From NCBI GenBank assembly GCA_037074615.1, contig CM073527.1, positions 28,867,348 through 28,931,347 on the forward strand: a stretch of 64,000 bases of DNA, in the 5' to 3' direction. The translations under genes and the position numbers were made by a program. This document shows, piece by piece, positions 35,900 to 48,618 of this stretch; within the stretch, counting starts at the first letter, position 1, and each line of letters starts with the position of its first letter. The notes beneath the pieces were generated by a model that was given only the letters and a program-made list of their open reading frames with translations, was not told the DNA's origin and did no database searches. Source of the stretch: Leucaena leucocephala. Lineage: Eukaryota > Streptophyta > Magnoliopsida > Fabales > Fabaceae.

Positions 35900-36673
35900 C
35901 TAACGATCAGGAGTTGATTGTCGTTGCTCTGGGGGCTGTGGCCACATATGCTGCGCCATGTAGGGATGAGACTGTTGGGCATACATGGTCGGGTCCATCA
36001 CAGGCTTACCCATTATGACACCAGCCGCGCCTACTTGCGGTGCCTGCTGAGGTGGCATGTAACAATAAGGAATTGCATCAGCAGGCCCTGCCACGGGCAT
36101 TGTCCCTCTTGGGATTGATGCAAGCACTTCATCTTTCAAATCCTCACGCGGCACAATATCCACCAAGAAATCAAATATATCAGTCCTTGTGATTGCTGCT
36201 GCAATATCGTTCTTCTGAAGTGTTCTCCTCTTGTTCTCTTCAGTGTGATTCCAAGAACGCAAAGTTAGCTCCAGTATAAACATCTCACACGCCCTTGCAA
36301 ATATGACTGGCGCCTCGGCTGATATCATTCGAACATCCTCATCAGCTTTCATAATCTTCTTGATCCTGGCCAAGGGAAGGCTGTGATTCTTGAAATCAGT
36401 CGCCTTCTCGATTTCTTGGTACTGATTAGCCCAAAAGTTTTGGAGTTGTTGCTGAAGTTGCTGCTGCTGTTGCTGGTGAATGTGCTGATAAGCAAGTTGG
36501 TGTTGTCCCACTTGAGCTCCGGCGGCAGGCTGACCACTGTATTGAATTGTCCCAACTGATGTGACGGTGGATCCCGGTGTAGCAGTTATTTGGGTCTGCT
36601 GGTATGGGTTCGAGGCATAAGGCAGTTGATGATGATCCAAAGATTGGTTCTGGTTATGCCCTTGATGATCCAT
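35900..36673 (-). CDS. NF-YC: Nuclear transcription factor Y subunit C (NF-YC3/NF-YC9 type)
   Basis: Single coding exon of 257 aa. Gln/His-rich N-terminus with a poly-Gln stretch at about residues 68-80. The histone-fold domain covers roughly 80-165 and includes FWANQYQEIEKATDFKNHSL, PLARIKKIMKADEDVRMISA and the NF-YB-contact stretch RRTLQKNDIAAAITRTDIFD. The C-terminus is Pro/Gln/Met-rich. NF-YC pairs with NF-YB, then with NF-YA to bind CCAAT boxes, or with CONSTANS for flowering control. The start MDHQGH is typical. An acceptor (GGAACAG) sits one base before the ATG, implying a 5' UTR intron (see next entry). Confidence 0.96.
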   Translation of the reverse strand: MDHQGHNQNQSLDHHQLPYASNPYQQTQITATPGSTVTSVGTIQYSGQPAAGAQVGQHQLAYQHIHQQQQQQLQQQLQNFWANQYQEIEKATDFKNHSLPLARIKKIMKADEDVRMISAEAPVIFARACEMFILELTLRSWNHTEENKRRTLQKNDIAAAITRTDIFDFLVDIVPREDLKDEVLASIPRGTMPVAGPADAIPYCYMPPQQAPQVGAAGVIMGKPVMDPTMYAQQSHPYMAQHMWPQPPEQRQSTPDR

Positions 36674-36674
36674 C

Positions 36675-37462
36675 CTGTTCCAAGTGAAATCAAGAATCTA
36701 TATTAGTTATAAATATATGTTGAGCACGTTTCTTGATTCAAAAGTGGAATCACCAAATGAACAAAATCAGAACAAGAGCAAGAAAAATGGGACTCTTGTG
36801 ATCCTGATCCTGATCCTCATGTGACATATAGACTACTTTCCATGTCAAAGTTACATCAGGTGGCAAAGGGAAATAATACGCACAAATCAAACAGCAAAGC
36901 CAAAAAGAATTATCAAAAGGACCTTTTCTAAAGAACAAAATGCCTTTGCAAAAGAAAGCCTCCGCTTAAGAAGCTTCAAATCATTTCATGAAATCCAGGG
37001 ACAGTCAACCAAATGATCAGTACATATATATTTGAGCTAAATTTATTCAAGGGGGAAAAAAGAAAAAAGATTTCACCATCACATGTTTTTGTTGCTGATG
37101 CATCAAAGAAGTTTGTGTATCTTGGGATAACGGCAATATTTCATGCCCACGAAAATTCACACCAGGATGTGTGATCTGGTGTTCAGATAACAAGTAGCGA
37201 AGATGAATTGGAACTTTTTACAGTATGCTTGATATTAACAAGCATACATAAAGCTCTCACGATATAGAAGGTTCAAACCACAGAACAAAGCTAATAGAAT
37301 CACAGGCTCCCAATTAAAAGTTACTGAGGAGATTAACGAGTTAGACAGTCGCAAGAGAAGTTCTCAATACAACGTTGCGATAGGCAGGCATGGCTACATA
37401 TAAATAGAGAAATGTGAATACGTAAACAGAGACGCGCGCATCATTAAAGCAAGAGTTGCTAC
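36675..37462 (-). other. Predicted 5' UTR intron of NF-YC
   Basis: The minus strand has donor TCTAGAAG|GTAGCAACTC with its first intron base at 37462, and acceptor GGAACAG at 36675. A leader intron just before the ATG is common in plant NF-YC genes. Inferred from splice signals only. Confidence 0.5.
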
Positions 37463-37613
37463 CTTCTAGAACAGGGGATGCTCTGCTCTGCAGTATCGAG
37501 GACCTGAAATGGAAAAGGAGAAGGGAAAGTGAAAGATGATCAGAAGTTGGTTATGTTCTTTCGTGTTGGAAGATCTACGCAATGAGAATTGGGGTGCGTC
37601 GGAAGCCAGAAGC

Positions 37614-37621
37614 TATTTATA
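37614..37621 (-). promoter_or_regulatory. TATA box of NF-YC
   Basis: TATAAATA on the minus strand, in the context CCCTATAAATAGC. It would place transcription initiation near 37585, upstream of the proposed leader exon ending at 37463. Confidence 0.6.
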
Positions 37622-39480
37622 GGGAAGTATTCGTGTGAAAGATCCCAAATCTTGTAGGGGGCAAAAATTTAGGGTTTCAGAAGAAGCATGTAAAAACAGA
37701 AATTTCGTGAGGATTAATGATGTTTTCTTGGGATGAACCCACTATAGGCAAGTACCCAAAAAGCTGGGTGTGATCGATTCTGACTGATAATTGTCAGCAC
37801 TAAGAGTTTTTTTTTTTTTTGGCATTTTATTTAATTAAAATCAGAAGACCTTACCCCTCCTAAAATGTAGTAGTTATTTTGTGCTGACGAATTTACCCTT
37901 CCAAACCTACCTCTGCGGCAACGTTAAACATTTAATTCCATAACACACAGGTAAACGTGCTCTTTAATGTGAAAATTGATTTCGTAATATATAAAATAAA
38001 ACCCATGGCCAGCAGCAAAGTCTCTGCGGTGTGAATTGAGAGGGTCTCCTGAGCTCAAAACCTAAAAAAGTTTAAAACTCGGTATTTTCGCATGTTGAAT
38101 TTAATTTTTTTTTGCCAGAATTTTGAATTTAAATTTATAAATAACATTTTTAAAATTGAAATGGAGCCAGTTCCGGAACCTTGGTAATAGCTACTGCCTA
38201 CTGGTAAAACAAAATACCTGGCAGATTTTATGGTGAAGTTAATGAAACAATATGGAGTAACAATTTTTTTTTTTTAATATGGACCAGCAAGGACAACACT
38301 TTGATCCTTCCGAAATGACTGATTTAGAAGGGAAAAAACAAGGATAATAATGAATCAAAATCATGAACAGAATTTTATGTGTCAAGAGCTTACTAGTGTT
38401 TAGCTATTGGTGAGTGGATTAGAGTGGTGGCCACTCCGGTAAAAAGAAAAAGCTAGTGACGAATGAATGATTGATGTGATGAGCGTATGAGCGTGCCTTC
38501 TACACCGAAAGGCCTTAACAGAGAAAGCCCTTGGTAGATGGTAAAGGAGCAAGCTAAACGAAGCTGCAAGTGGCCTAACGGATTTGTTTACTGCTAATGA
38601 ATAAACAATCATTTGACCCTCGCTCCCAGTGGTTAATAGTGCTTCTAATAGCCATTTTGGCGGAAAAGCTTGCGACTTTTTATATCCTGTCTCCGAGGGC
38701 GTGCCGTAACAGAAATTAATGTTTCAGTCGAGAGGTGTAACACAAAAATTACATAGCCTATACGATAAGCAGATACTTGCTTCCATCAACCCATGGTTTT
38801 ACTGGTTTCTGACAACACACCCTAAAGTATGAAATTAGGACGTGCGTAAAGGACCACGAGTGTACGAAGCAACATCGGGAAACCCCCACGAAAATGAATC
38901 GAGAGTTGAGTTTCAACCAACGGTACATGTAATCGCCCAAAGGATTGCGATTTCAAGACTCGGTCTATATGAGCTGTCGTTCCGTCAAACTGCCTGTTCG
39001 AGATGTCACAAAGTCAGCCTTAACCAATTGCTGACATGGTAATATCAGTTAATAGATTAATTCATGTTACAGATCATCAACTCGTTCCGCAGGAGCAGCA
39101 TATAAAGAAAAATGTGCATTTTTACAAGCTAGTGATGAGCATCGGCTGAGCTAGTAAAGCCTAAATGCCTAAGTAGTATGCATTGGGGCGTTTCAGGCGA
39201 ACGGCAATGCTATTGACTTCTACTCTTTAAGCTCGCCATTAAACCACATGATCTCGCAGACATCGGGAGATTGAACGGACAGGAATGATAATAATCTCAT
39301 ATATATGGCTATCATCAATTTTACTATACCCTTCTGCTAAACTGTTCTTTCTCTAACAATTACAATGCCCCACCGTGGAGAGCCAAGCCACTGCACCAGC
39401 AAAAGTAGAGGTGGCTGGCTTATTGTTTAAGCATCACTATAACAACTAAAATTAAATCCGTCTCAGAAGACCCATCACCA
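37622..39480. other. Intergenic spacer, NF-YC to CCX gene
   Basis: Divergence side of NF-YC and 3' side of the exchanger. A/T-rich with poly-T runs (e.g. ~37808-37820). No supported gene, RNA or repeat element. Confidence 0.35.
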
Positions 39481-42246
39481 TCAAAACATGGCTACCACCA
39501 CGCTCACTGCCGTAAAAGCAATATAGAGGCCAACCAGACAGAATCCCCAAAACCTAGGAACTCGAAATCTGCACCAAGTGATCACCAGAAGAGACCCCAT
39601 AAGGCTCAAAAGCAGGAATGCAAATGCTACAACAATACCCGCGTGAAATTTAAGCACATAAGCACTGGGATAAATTTTGGCAGTCTGCATTACCAGCGCA
39701 GTGCCAAGCCCCACAAGCATATTGAACATTGGCCCGGCAAAGCATCCAGCCATTGCCATTGCTGGATGGCCAGCTTTGGCAACTGCAACATCAGCCACAA
39801 GATCCCCCACTGAATTTCCCCACGCCAACACAGTAAGACCAAGCAGTGCCGGTGGCAGTTTGAGATGCGTACCTAATGCTTCAAGGCAGTTTAGCAGTTC
39901 TCCAGCGACAGTAGATATCCAAAACACACTCATAACAAATGCTACTAGCACTACAGGAATTTCCCCAGCTTTTGGGGGTTCTTTTACAATTATATAGTGA
40001 AGAAGGGCGAGAGGGAAGCTTGCCATGAACACTACCAACCAGAGGGGGAAATGAGTGTTAGGAAGGAGGAAAACTATTGGATAACTAAATGGAATCAATG
40101 GATTGCAGGCATACAAAATGGCTAGGGGACAAAAAACAATATTAGTTGATGCATAAAATCTGCTCCATTCTGTTGGTCCAGGTTGAGGTATTGTCAATTT
40201 TAGGAGAACTGAGACTGGACGCTCCCATATTACTGAAATCTGTAAACACATAAGAAATTAGTTCAGACAGTGTCTAATCTATACAGTTATTAAAGGATTA
40301 AGATTAATCTCAGTAAGGACAAAATCAACTAAAATTAAATATAAGAGCTTCACACTACGTGATTGTCTGATGGCAGGATAGGTTTCAAAATACAGATCCT
40401 AGTCACTAATATATTTAACCAAATCAACTACGTGTGGTGCTTGGAACTTAACAGAGAAGGGTGAAGGGAAGAAGGATGAATATTTACATGCCGTTATCTA
40501 AATCTTGTATGCTTAATGGTATTGGTGCCTCGTTACTTTTAATACGTATGCAGATATCATTTAGTGCCCCAAAAAAACGTTAATGAAAAACTTTCCAGAC
40601 TTCTGCATAGCAAGTCCTTGATTTTGCTAACTAGCTATCTATAGTCCCTTGAGAAGAAGGGGTGAGATAAAATAAAATTCAAAAGAACCAAAAATCAGAA
40701 GATCTATGAAAAATCTAAAATTTCAAGAAAAAGGCCATCTATACATATGTTAAGTGCATTTATTTTAGCTAAATAAAGGCATTCATACAAAAGTTAAACG
40801 TTATGGCCCAAAACAGAAAATTTGAGTAATTTATACTCTCCTCTCTACTTGATTTTTAAATGGAGATGTTCTCTTCGATTATAAAACAAAGAAAAGACCG
40901 GAGTTGGAGGTGCCGTGCCATTTATGACAACTTTAATCATCTTATAATATCGAATACTAAGAATGAAACTTCAGCTATAATGTTCGTGTCTTTTAACCAT
41001 TCTGGAAGATATATTCACCAAACTCAACCAGTTAGGGAAGTCACAAGAAAATTTTTACGAGAAAAAATCTAGGCGCCAAACCAATAAAGACAACAACAAA
41101 GTTGAGCCATTATATAGAATATTACAAATAAATTGGACGCAGGAGATGCTCATCAACAGCTTTAAGTTAGTAGTCATCTATAACGTTTCACGTGCTCCGT
41201 CCTAACCCCAGTTTCTTTCATCAATCATATACACAGAAAAGGTTAAATCACACCCGGTCGTCGATATATTGACGGGCAAGTTATCATCAGATCATGATTC
41301 CAATATAGAGAGATGACAATAAAAGACCAAAAACAAAAATTATTGACTAGCAAAACGTATGGATTAAAACCTAAATTCTCACAGGCTAGTTTAGCCATAC
41401 CATTTCAAAACTGCGACGAAATCCAGAACTGCGTTTCTTTTCACGTAGACTTGCTGAAACTTTGACGTCGCAGCTGGCTGTAATTGGTTCCTTTTGTCCC
41501 TCTAGATCTCCAGCAAAACTCCCCATACTCCCACCCTTATCCCTACGACTTCCCAATCCCAAATCCATGTAAAACACAAAGCCAACAAAGAACAAATAAA
41601 AACCCACAAAGCCAACTGCTTGCCATAGAGAAATCTCGGCACTAAGATAGATATAGAAGAGAAACAAGACGGAGATCAAGTAAAATAAGACATCCCTCAC
41701 AAAGGGAGCGGGATCAACAGAAAAGGGTGCGGCGTAAATTGCCACAAACCCAACTACAAAAGCTGAGACGAAGGTTCCGGCAGAGAGGATCGCAGCCAGC
41801 CCAGTTCGGTACTGACCGCCGCGAAGAGCGGCGGCCGAAGCGAAAACATCGGGCGCACCATTACCCAAAGCTAAGAGGGTTACAGCGCCCATGCTGGGAG
41901 ACAAGTTGAGGTGAAGTGCGAGCTTGGTGGTGACGATAGAGAAATGATCCTGGGCAGTTTTGATGAGGATAGAGAAATGTAAAAGGAGGAATACGGAAAG
42001 AAAAGGGATGGAATGGAAGGAGTTGTGTTGGAAAAGGCAATGATGGATGGAGAAGTAGTCGATGAGGCCATTGGTGTGGGATCCAGTGGAGAAGCAGGAG
42101 GAAGTGGAATTAGAGGCGATGAGAAGTGACCTGCGTGTTGGGGAAGGGGGAGAGGGAGAGGGAGGGTTGATGAGGAAGAAGAAAAAGATGAGAACAAGTG
42201 AGAGTGAAAGACAAGAGGCTTTCAAGGAGTGGAGAGCGAAGGCCAT
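39481..42246 (-). CDS. CCX5: Cation/calcium exchanger, CCX5-like
   Basis: Two minus-strand exons, 41401-42246 and 39481-40239, separated by a 1.16-kb intron, encode 534 aa. The layout is that of the Na+/Ca2+-exchanger (CaCA) superfamily, CCX branch: an N-terminal hydrophobic signal, five to six membrane helices with the alpha-1 motif GNGAPDV at 128-134, a hydrophilic central loop around residues 240-285, and a second set of helices with alpha-2 motif GNSVGDL at 423-429. These motifs coordinate the transported cation. CCX proteins exchange K+, Na+ or Ca2+ for H+ or other cations at endomembranes or the plasma membrane. The loop end is Arg/Lys/Ser-rich (REKKRSSGFRRSFEM). It is closest, as I recall, to Arabidopsis CCX5 (At1g08960), but the exact paralogue is less certain than the family. 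Confidence 0.93.
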
Positions 42247-43200
42247 GCCATTACCTCCACATCCGCCAGAGAAGGACTCTATTCCATATTCAACACTTTC
42301 TCACAGCGCTCCCTCGGGTTTTTCCGCGTCTCCTCTCCTGATTAAGCGTGGAGAGAAACAGATCTGACATTACATATTTACAATTACATCTCAGATTTTT
42401 TTTCTTTATATAGTTTCATAAATCCGCCAACTGGATGCAGCGGCACAGAAAATAAAATGAGGTTATTTTATCAAACCTTTGTTAAATGTTTAAATATTTT
42501 ATCTACATCTGAAAAATATTTTCATAAAATTACTGATACTTTTTATCTCTCATAAACCTCCCCTCATTGAGAGGCGGCAAATGATAAAACCTGATTAGGA
42601 TCTTTTTCCTTTATTGACTTTTGTGTTGTTTTTCTTCCTTTGCGAATGGAAGTTTCACTTGAACTTACAAAAATTAACATCCCTTGAACAAAGTCAAGAA
42701 TTCGAATTTAGATCAGTTGCCAAATGACTTGTTAAGAAAAATCTGCAAGATTTTTCAGATAATTTCCATGTAAATTAGCTCAGTATGTAGCAATTTTATT
42801 ACAGGAGAGAGCAAACTTTCCTGCTTGAAGAATGACAGAAACCATCCTGGCCAATAAAATAAAAAACGTCAGCGAGAGATAGAGGATAGCCCTTTAAACT
42901 TCGGCCATCGAAAAATGTTAGTCAAAAGTTTTCAAACTCCGCGTGAACAGGTTTTAAACGCGGGGGGAGAAGATGCGGCGTCATTAGGCCAGAATGGCTT
43001 TTAAAGTGTCGAGGAAAACGCAAGAGACAAATGAAGAAGACTGCAAAACGTTAGGAAGCCTCAAGTATTCAAAAGCCATAGAATTTCACTTACCCGAACC
43101 AGAATTCGTTTCCCCAGTAATAGTTCGTTTAACTCTGACCTTCTATACCCTTTAGAGTCTAAAGTTACAGCAACAACAGTAACAATACAAAATGACATAC
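42247..43200. other. CCX promoter and SPCS3 3' flank
   Basis: Upstream DNA of the exchanger (from 42247) followed by the 3' side of the signal-peptidase gene. Moderately AT-rich. No gene or repeat is supported. Confidence 0.35.
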
Positions 43201-46122
43201 TCATCTATATTCCTCAGGCAATCGATACCCTGGCATTACTATTTTGTCCGCGAACATTTTTCCTGTTTTTGGCATGACATGCCAGTGCAACGTCAAGTTG
43301 AATTCTTTCCCTCGTAAATTGGTTCCCTGCTCCATGAAAATGGCAATTAATTAAATTCTCAAGTAATCCATGCTAGCCATATTCATACCTGCCTACAACA
43401 CATGATTGCGTACCTGGTCAATGAAGCGGTACTTATTTGAAGTATGTATCCAAAATTTTGCATGCTCTTTAGAAGGAATGATTCCATCCCACAGGGATAT
43501 CTGTAATATGACCCCCAGAAGCTTAAGCGACGATTATATATAGATTATGTGACAAAGTTTGATATGTAAGAGAAGTCAAAGATGCGGCGCCAGATGGTTT
43601 CACATGGCTATATGAGTGACAAATACTACACAACCAGCCTGATCATCTCTTACCTGATTCAAGGAATTCTTTGGGGTTTCGTACTCGGCGGCTATGAAAA
43701 CAAAAACCTACAAGCATATCGAAAGAGGTAAAACTAAGTTCCAAAACATCTCAGGAATTGTGTGTCATATGCAAAGCATTCGAAAGACAATTTTCAAAAC
43801 TTGAGTAATTTGCACGCAAGAGAATGCAGAGCACGACGTCAAAAGATCATTGTCTATATAAAAGTCTGAATGCAGATGTATGACACCTTAAGCATTAAAG
43901 ATTGAAAGAATTGAAGCAAAAAGTAATGAACGTGCAATAAAACATCACAACCCAATACATTATTAAACTCCTACTTAATGCATCCGGGCTTTTAAGGAAG
44001 AATTAAGGGACAAAAGACTTAAAGAATAAACACAATGAATTTTACAAATTCAAATCATAAACCTGTTTCGTGTTCCATGTGAAGAGAGTTTGTAAATCTG
44101 CTGATATATTCAGTGTCATGCTGACCTGCAAGAATAGAAAGCCTTTTCAGTTTGAATATCAGAGAGAACGCATCACAATGAGGTGGTTTATGACACACTA
44201 AGATATGGATTATAAGCACTATCAGAGAGAATGCAATTAACTCTTTCACATTCAAATTGCCGTCCAAGGGCTAGAATCTTCTCAAGTTTCCTGGTTTGTT
44301 ACTAACTTTTATTTTTTGAGATTCTGGATCTGGAAAAATCACCACCACAGATTCTTACAAACAAAAGAGAGGAGCAGAGCTGTCCCCTAGAACATTCAGA
44401 GTTGTCTAAAGAGTAAGGACCAAGACTTTTTAGTTTCGAGGATGCAAGAGTATCACCATCACTTTTATTTCCATGTCAAAAGTATAGATACTCAGCAAGT
44501 ATCTGAAGAAAATAATTGGGAAAATCAATAGATTAGAAAGAACGCTTAGTGCCTTCAAGGCTTCGTCAAGTATACCTATATTTGAACACAAATGGCAGGT
44601 CAAACATACCAGCCAGCATTCCATATTTATATCGAAGCCAATCATGTATATAATTCCTACTCTTTCATATAAGTATCATAAGAATTAGAAATAGTACAAG
44701 ACCCCATCAAATTATAGAAGCTAATCATGTCACTGTCCCACTGGTTGCACAAGAGAATATCAAGATTCCTTTCTAGCCACGTTTTCTTTTACACAGTTTT
44801 GCAGTCCATAAAAGTATAGCTAATTAGGTTTGATCTAAACCTACCAAGATGTAATGTATAAGAAATTCAACCTTCCTGTTAACAGTAGCCTGATAAGATA
44901 GGGACTAAGAGAACTACATACAAGAATATGCAATTCTTGAACCATAGAAAGCTCACTGCACTTTTGTGAAGCCTAATTATTGGCATAGTAGCAATAGTGA
45001 AGCCACCCTATGTATAATGCTGAAACCTGAAAGGCCAAGAGTAAATATCTTTACCTTGACCTTGCTATGATTTATTTTCCCAGTTATTCCATTGAAAATG
45101 TTCTGCATCTACGATCTATCTCTATCATACCCAACTCATAATGCCTTAAACTCCCTAACTCATCCAAAAAGATCTGTAAGATTACTGCTTGCAATTACAG
45201 TTGATTAGTTGACAGTCTTGGAAGTTGAAACAGGCAAACATCTTCCATATACCAACCATGCAGCCCCTCTTCTATAAAATCCAATTTATTGTCATCTGAG
45301 AGATGCTTTACCTTGTGTCCTGGCGCAACCAGAGAGCCCCAGAAGATTAGAAAATGAGTGGTATCAACATACTCGAGCTCTCTATATTATTTGCATCCGA
45401 ACCTCTTCCATCCAATGCCCAAAAATCAATTAGCCTTAACTTGCTCATATTTAATTAAGTACATGAGGCCGGATTAGGTAGATTTTTCCTTCCTCAGAAG
45501 CCTGAACAGGCAACTAGTTGTTACTTGATTTTAAAGAAAATTACCCCACGACTAGTATAAGAGTGAACTACCGAAGCTCTGATCTCTATATCAAGTTTGT
45601 ACATATGGATTATATTGCAGAAGGTTAAAACATGCCATTCATCCGGTTGCAATGGAAATGTTCGGATGCTATATTCTATCTCAAACAAAACCCAACCCTA
45701 AATCTGGAAAAGGAAGTCCAGGAAGCGGAGATAAATGTAGTCCTAACGACCCTAACCCGCTAAGTAGCAATCACGAGAGAAACAGGAGGAAAATCGTCAA
45801 GCGAGCAAAACACATAAAAGACAAAAATTACCTCGTCATTGCCGTTTGGCTGCTTCTGAAACCAGTTAATGTTTAGCACCTAAATCCCCAATACAAACAT
45901 AAACCAGTCAAAAATCGTACTGGGATCACGGAATCGGTAGCAGACGAAACGTGGTAAGATAAGATCTAAAACAAAATAAAAGGGAAAGAAAGGGACCTTG
46001 ACTTGGGCTGTGGGAGTGGGGGAGTTGAAATTATCAGAGAAAGAGGCGATGGCGCACATAAGGGCGAGAATGGTGACAGCAAAGGTGAGCAGAGCGTTGG
46101 CTCTGTAGCCGAAAGAATGCAT
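43201..46122 (-). CDS. SPCS3: Signal peptidase complex subunit 3 (SPC22/23)
   Basis: Six short minus-strand exons, all phase 0: 45997-46122, 45832-45879, 44063-44125, 43654-43707, 43414-43500 and 43201-43326. The product is 167 aa, the standard length. One N-terminal membrane anchor (ALLTFAVTILALMCAIASF) is followed by a lumenal domain: LNINWFQKQPNGNDE, then LNISADLQTLFTWNTKQVFV, and NLTLHWHVMPKTGKMF near the end. The subunit belongs to the ER signal peptidase complex, which removes signal peptides from secreted proteins; subunit 3 helps assemble and stabilise the catalytic subunit. Intron 2 is 1.7 kb, long relative to a 0.5-kb coding sequence, and I see nothing else inside it. The exons are too short to be obvious as open frames and were found by homology and splice sites. 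Confidence 0.95.
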
Positions 46123-47040
46123 TTTGGGATGTTGGGATGTAATGAAGCGCAGAAAAATGGAGAAATTAGGGAGAAACCTAAGTTCCCAGATACTCAGCGG
46201 AGAAAGAAATTCGTTACATTTGCTCGTTCGTGATTTTCTGCTTTCTCATTGGATCGGACACGTTGTGGGTGGGGTCATTAGCGCCACCTCAGCTCCCTCT
46301 TCCTCCTTGTTTGCCCTTGCCTCGCTAATTTTTTTGTTTTCGGCCGCGACTTCACCACCAAGCTTTGACCTGAGATTCCCCGAAACCAGAACATCTTCGG
46401 GCCTGTCGCCCACTAGGTCAATGCTTTGATGGACCTTGCCATATGTGGTCTTAATTTCAAGCCCATGATTTTGGTCTATGGGTAGCCCACTTAAACATTG
46501 GGCCATTACTTGAACCGGCCCCACATACTGCCTAAGCCGTGAGTTCGTATTTGAGAAGCATCAAAGGTCCAAGGTCAAATTGTCCATGGCTCATTATATT
46601 ATTTTATTGTTGTTTAGATTCTCTTTGTCATCAGACATCATCAGGATTCGGAGGAGCCAGCCAAGCCTCAGTGTGTAATGAATTCTCTCTCTTTCGGTCA
46701 TTCCCTTCTTCCCTTCTTCTCCTCTTTCTTTTCTCATTTTTCTCCCATTTTTTTTATCAATCTAATTTATTAAAATTTTATTTTAATTATATTTAAATTT
46801 GACTAATATCGCAAACCCAATTCCTCCTGCTCTTTTGGTTTAACGAGAAAACTAACGCTTTAAGTGCTCCTTATATCATTGCTCTTTACTTTTTACTTAA
46901 TCGTATCTGAAATGATGACTCTAAATCATATGATATTTCAAACAATCTCGTTTTCTTTCAAAAAAACAGTGAGGAAGACTTGTGGCGCCTGCAGCCCGTT
47001 AATTGACTATCCAGTGCTCACCTTATAGCTTACATTATGC
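46123..47040. other. SPCS3 promoter and spacer
   Basis: Holds a GC-richer region at 46245-46530 with several GCCCA/TGGGCC motifs, resembling site II promoter elements. A 57-bp motif at about 46763-46820 is related to one at 55500-55556. A 92-codon open frame on the minus strand (46246-46524) lacks an early ATG and recognisable features. Confidence 0.35.
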
Positions 47041-47721
47041 ATTGCATTTAGGGGTACTCAAGTCGCATTCAGGACAACCTTATCTTATGTTTTATTGGGA
47101 TATAGTACAAGGGTCATAAAATGGGTCATGTATCCTATCTCATTTTAAATTTGTCCTAATCCTATCAAAATTAGAATGAGTTCAAGACGGAATGAGAATT
47201 CTCGAACCTAATTTTTTTAAAAAATTATTATAATAAAATCATCTCAGTAAATTATTCTATATAAAATATCACAGTAATTTTCTCTAAATACTAACATTAT
47301 TTATGATATAAAATGACAACTTACCTATATAAGGGGAAAATAACAGTAAGAAATAATAAAAAAAATATATAAGAATATTTATAAATAAAAATATATGTAT
47401 GAGAGTAGTGACTGGTGAAACTAATGATTGTGAGGGAATAAAACGTGAGAGAAGAGAGATAGAAGGGTTGAGACGAGTGGACAGAGTGAAAAATATGAGA
47501 TAATATAATATATTTTTTATTAAAAAATAATTAGGGTTAGGATAAAACGGGAGTTCCGATGATCAACTTGAGACTCGTCTCGTTCCAACCCTTTTTTTCT
47601 GTTCTATCCTGATAGTTTCTCATCTTAGTCCTTCTCAGAACAAGATAGACTCATCCCAAAAACTATAGGGATCAAGTTATGACACTCAAAATAGAATAAT
47701 TTAGACACCCCTAATTACATT
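47041..47721. mobile_element. Non-autonomous hAT-type element with 8-bp target duplication
   Basis: The element spans 47049-47713 (665 bp). The left end is TAGGGGTACTCAA and the right end, read inward, is TAGGGGTGTCTAA, a ~13-bp terminal inverted repeat. The flanking 8-mers ATTGCATT (47041-47048) and ATTACATT (47714-47721) match at 7 of 8 positions, as expected for a hAT insertion that has aged. No transposase remnant is apparent. The interior has several TCTCATTTTA/GATAAAACGGGA-type stretches. Confidence 0.75.
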
Positions 47722-48618
47722 GTCCTGATGTCATTTACCAGACATGAGGATTAGAGGTTCTAAAAGGAAATAAGGTTCAATTTGCATGCATATTTGGTGT
47801 ATATTTAAATAAAAAATATTAATTTAATTCTTAACCAAAGTCATATTTAATTAATCTGATTAAATTAAAAAATTAATTAATATAATATTTTTTAAATATT
47901 ATAATTATTTTTTTAATTAATTTACTTCTATCTTTAAAAGAATATTAATAGAAATAATTTTAAAAAATAAAAAATATATTTTATATTTAAAATAAAAATT
48001 TACTCATTAATATAAATGACAGTGTATTCCTATGAAGCTAAAACGTGGGTGTTTAAAATCATTTTAATGATAAAATAAGTGCGGCTCGCTATTCCAGAAT
48101 GAAAACTGAGACGCTCACAGGTGTAAAAAACAGCTAAGATGGACTCGTGATCAGTTAAGTTTTCTTATGGAACTCTTCATCAGGTAGCGAAGCGCGATTT
48201 TCAACATTGCTCCGATAAATTCAGTTTTATACGGCACAAAATAGAATTGCAGAAGATGCGATGAAGTCAAATTGCAGGCATACCAATTCACAAAACCAGG
48301 ATACAACCCCTGTATCTGAACATCAGAAATGACGGTCCTAGCTTTACTGAGGAGCATTCAATTCATTATTTGGGTGACCTCGGTGCCGTTTCAGGATTTA
48401 AGGGAAGCCATGTGAGTAGAGTTGGGATTCTGGCGGGCAAATGGCAAATCCCATTAAAAGCTGTTTTCAGCCCAAAACAATACACCTTACACCATGCTTT
48501 ATGCCCTAATTCCTTCTTACTAAATATCCTAACTATTTGCACATTTCTAATTCTACAAACAAAATTTCATGGCTTGAAAAAGAAAACAGTTCCTTAAATC
48601 CAACACTGTCTCGACCAT
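47722..48618. other. Spacer downstream of the HIPP gene
   Basis: AT-rich, with no supported gene; it includes the HIPP 3' UTR at its right end. Confidence 0.35.

Noticed and set aside
46246..46524. 92-codon minus-strand open frame near the SPCS3 promoter
   Set aside because: It begins with a non-ATG codon and has no domain or conserved pattern. The GC-rich promoter explains the lack of stops.
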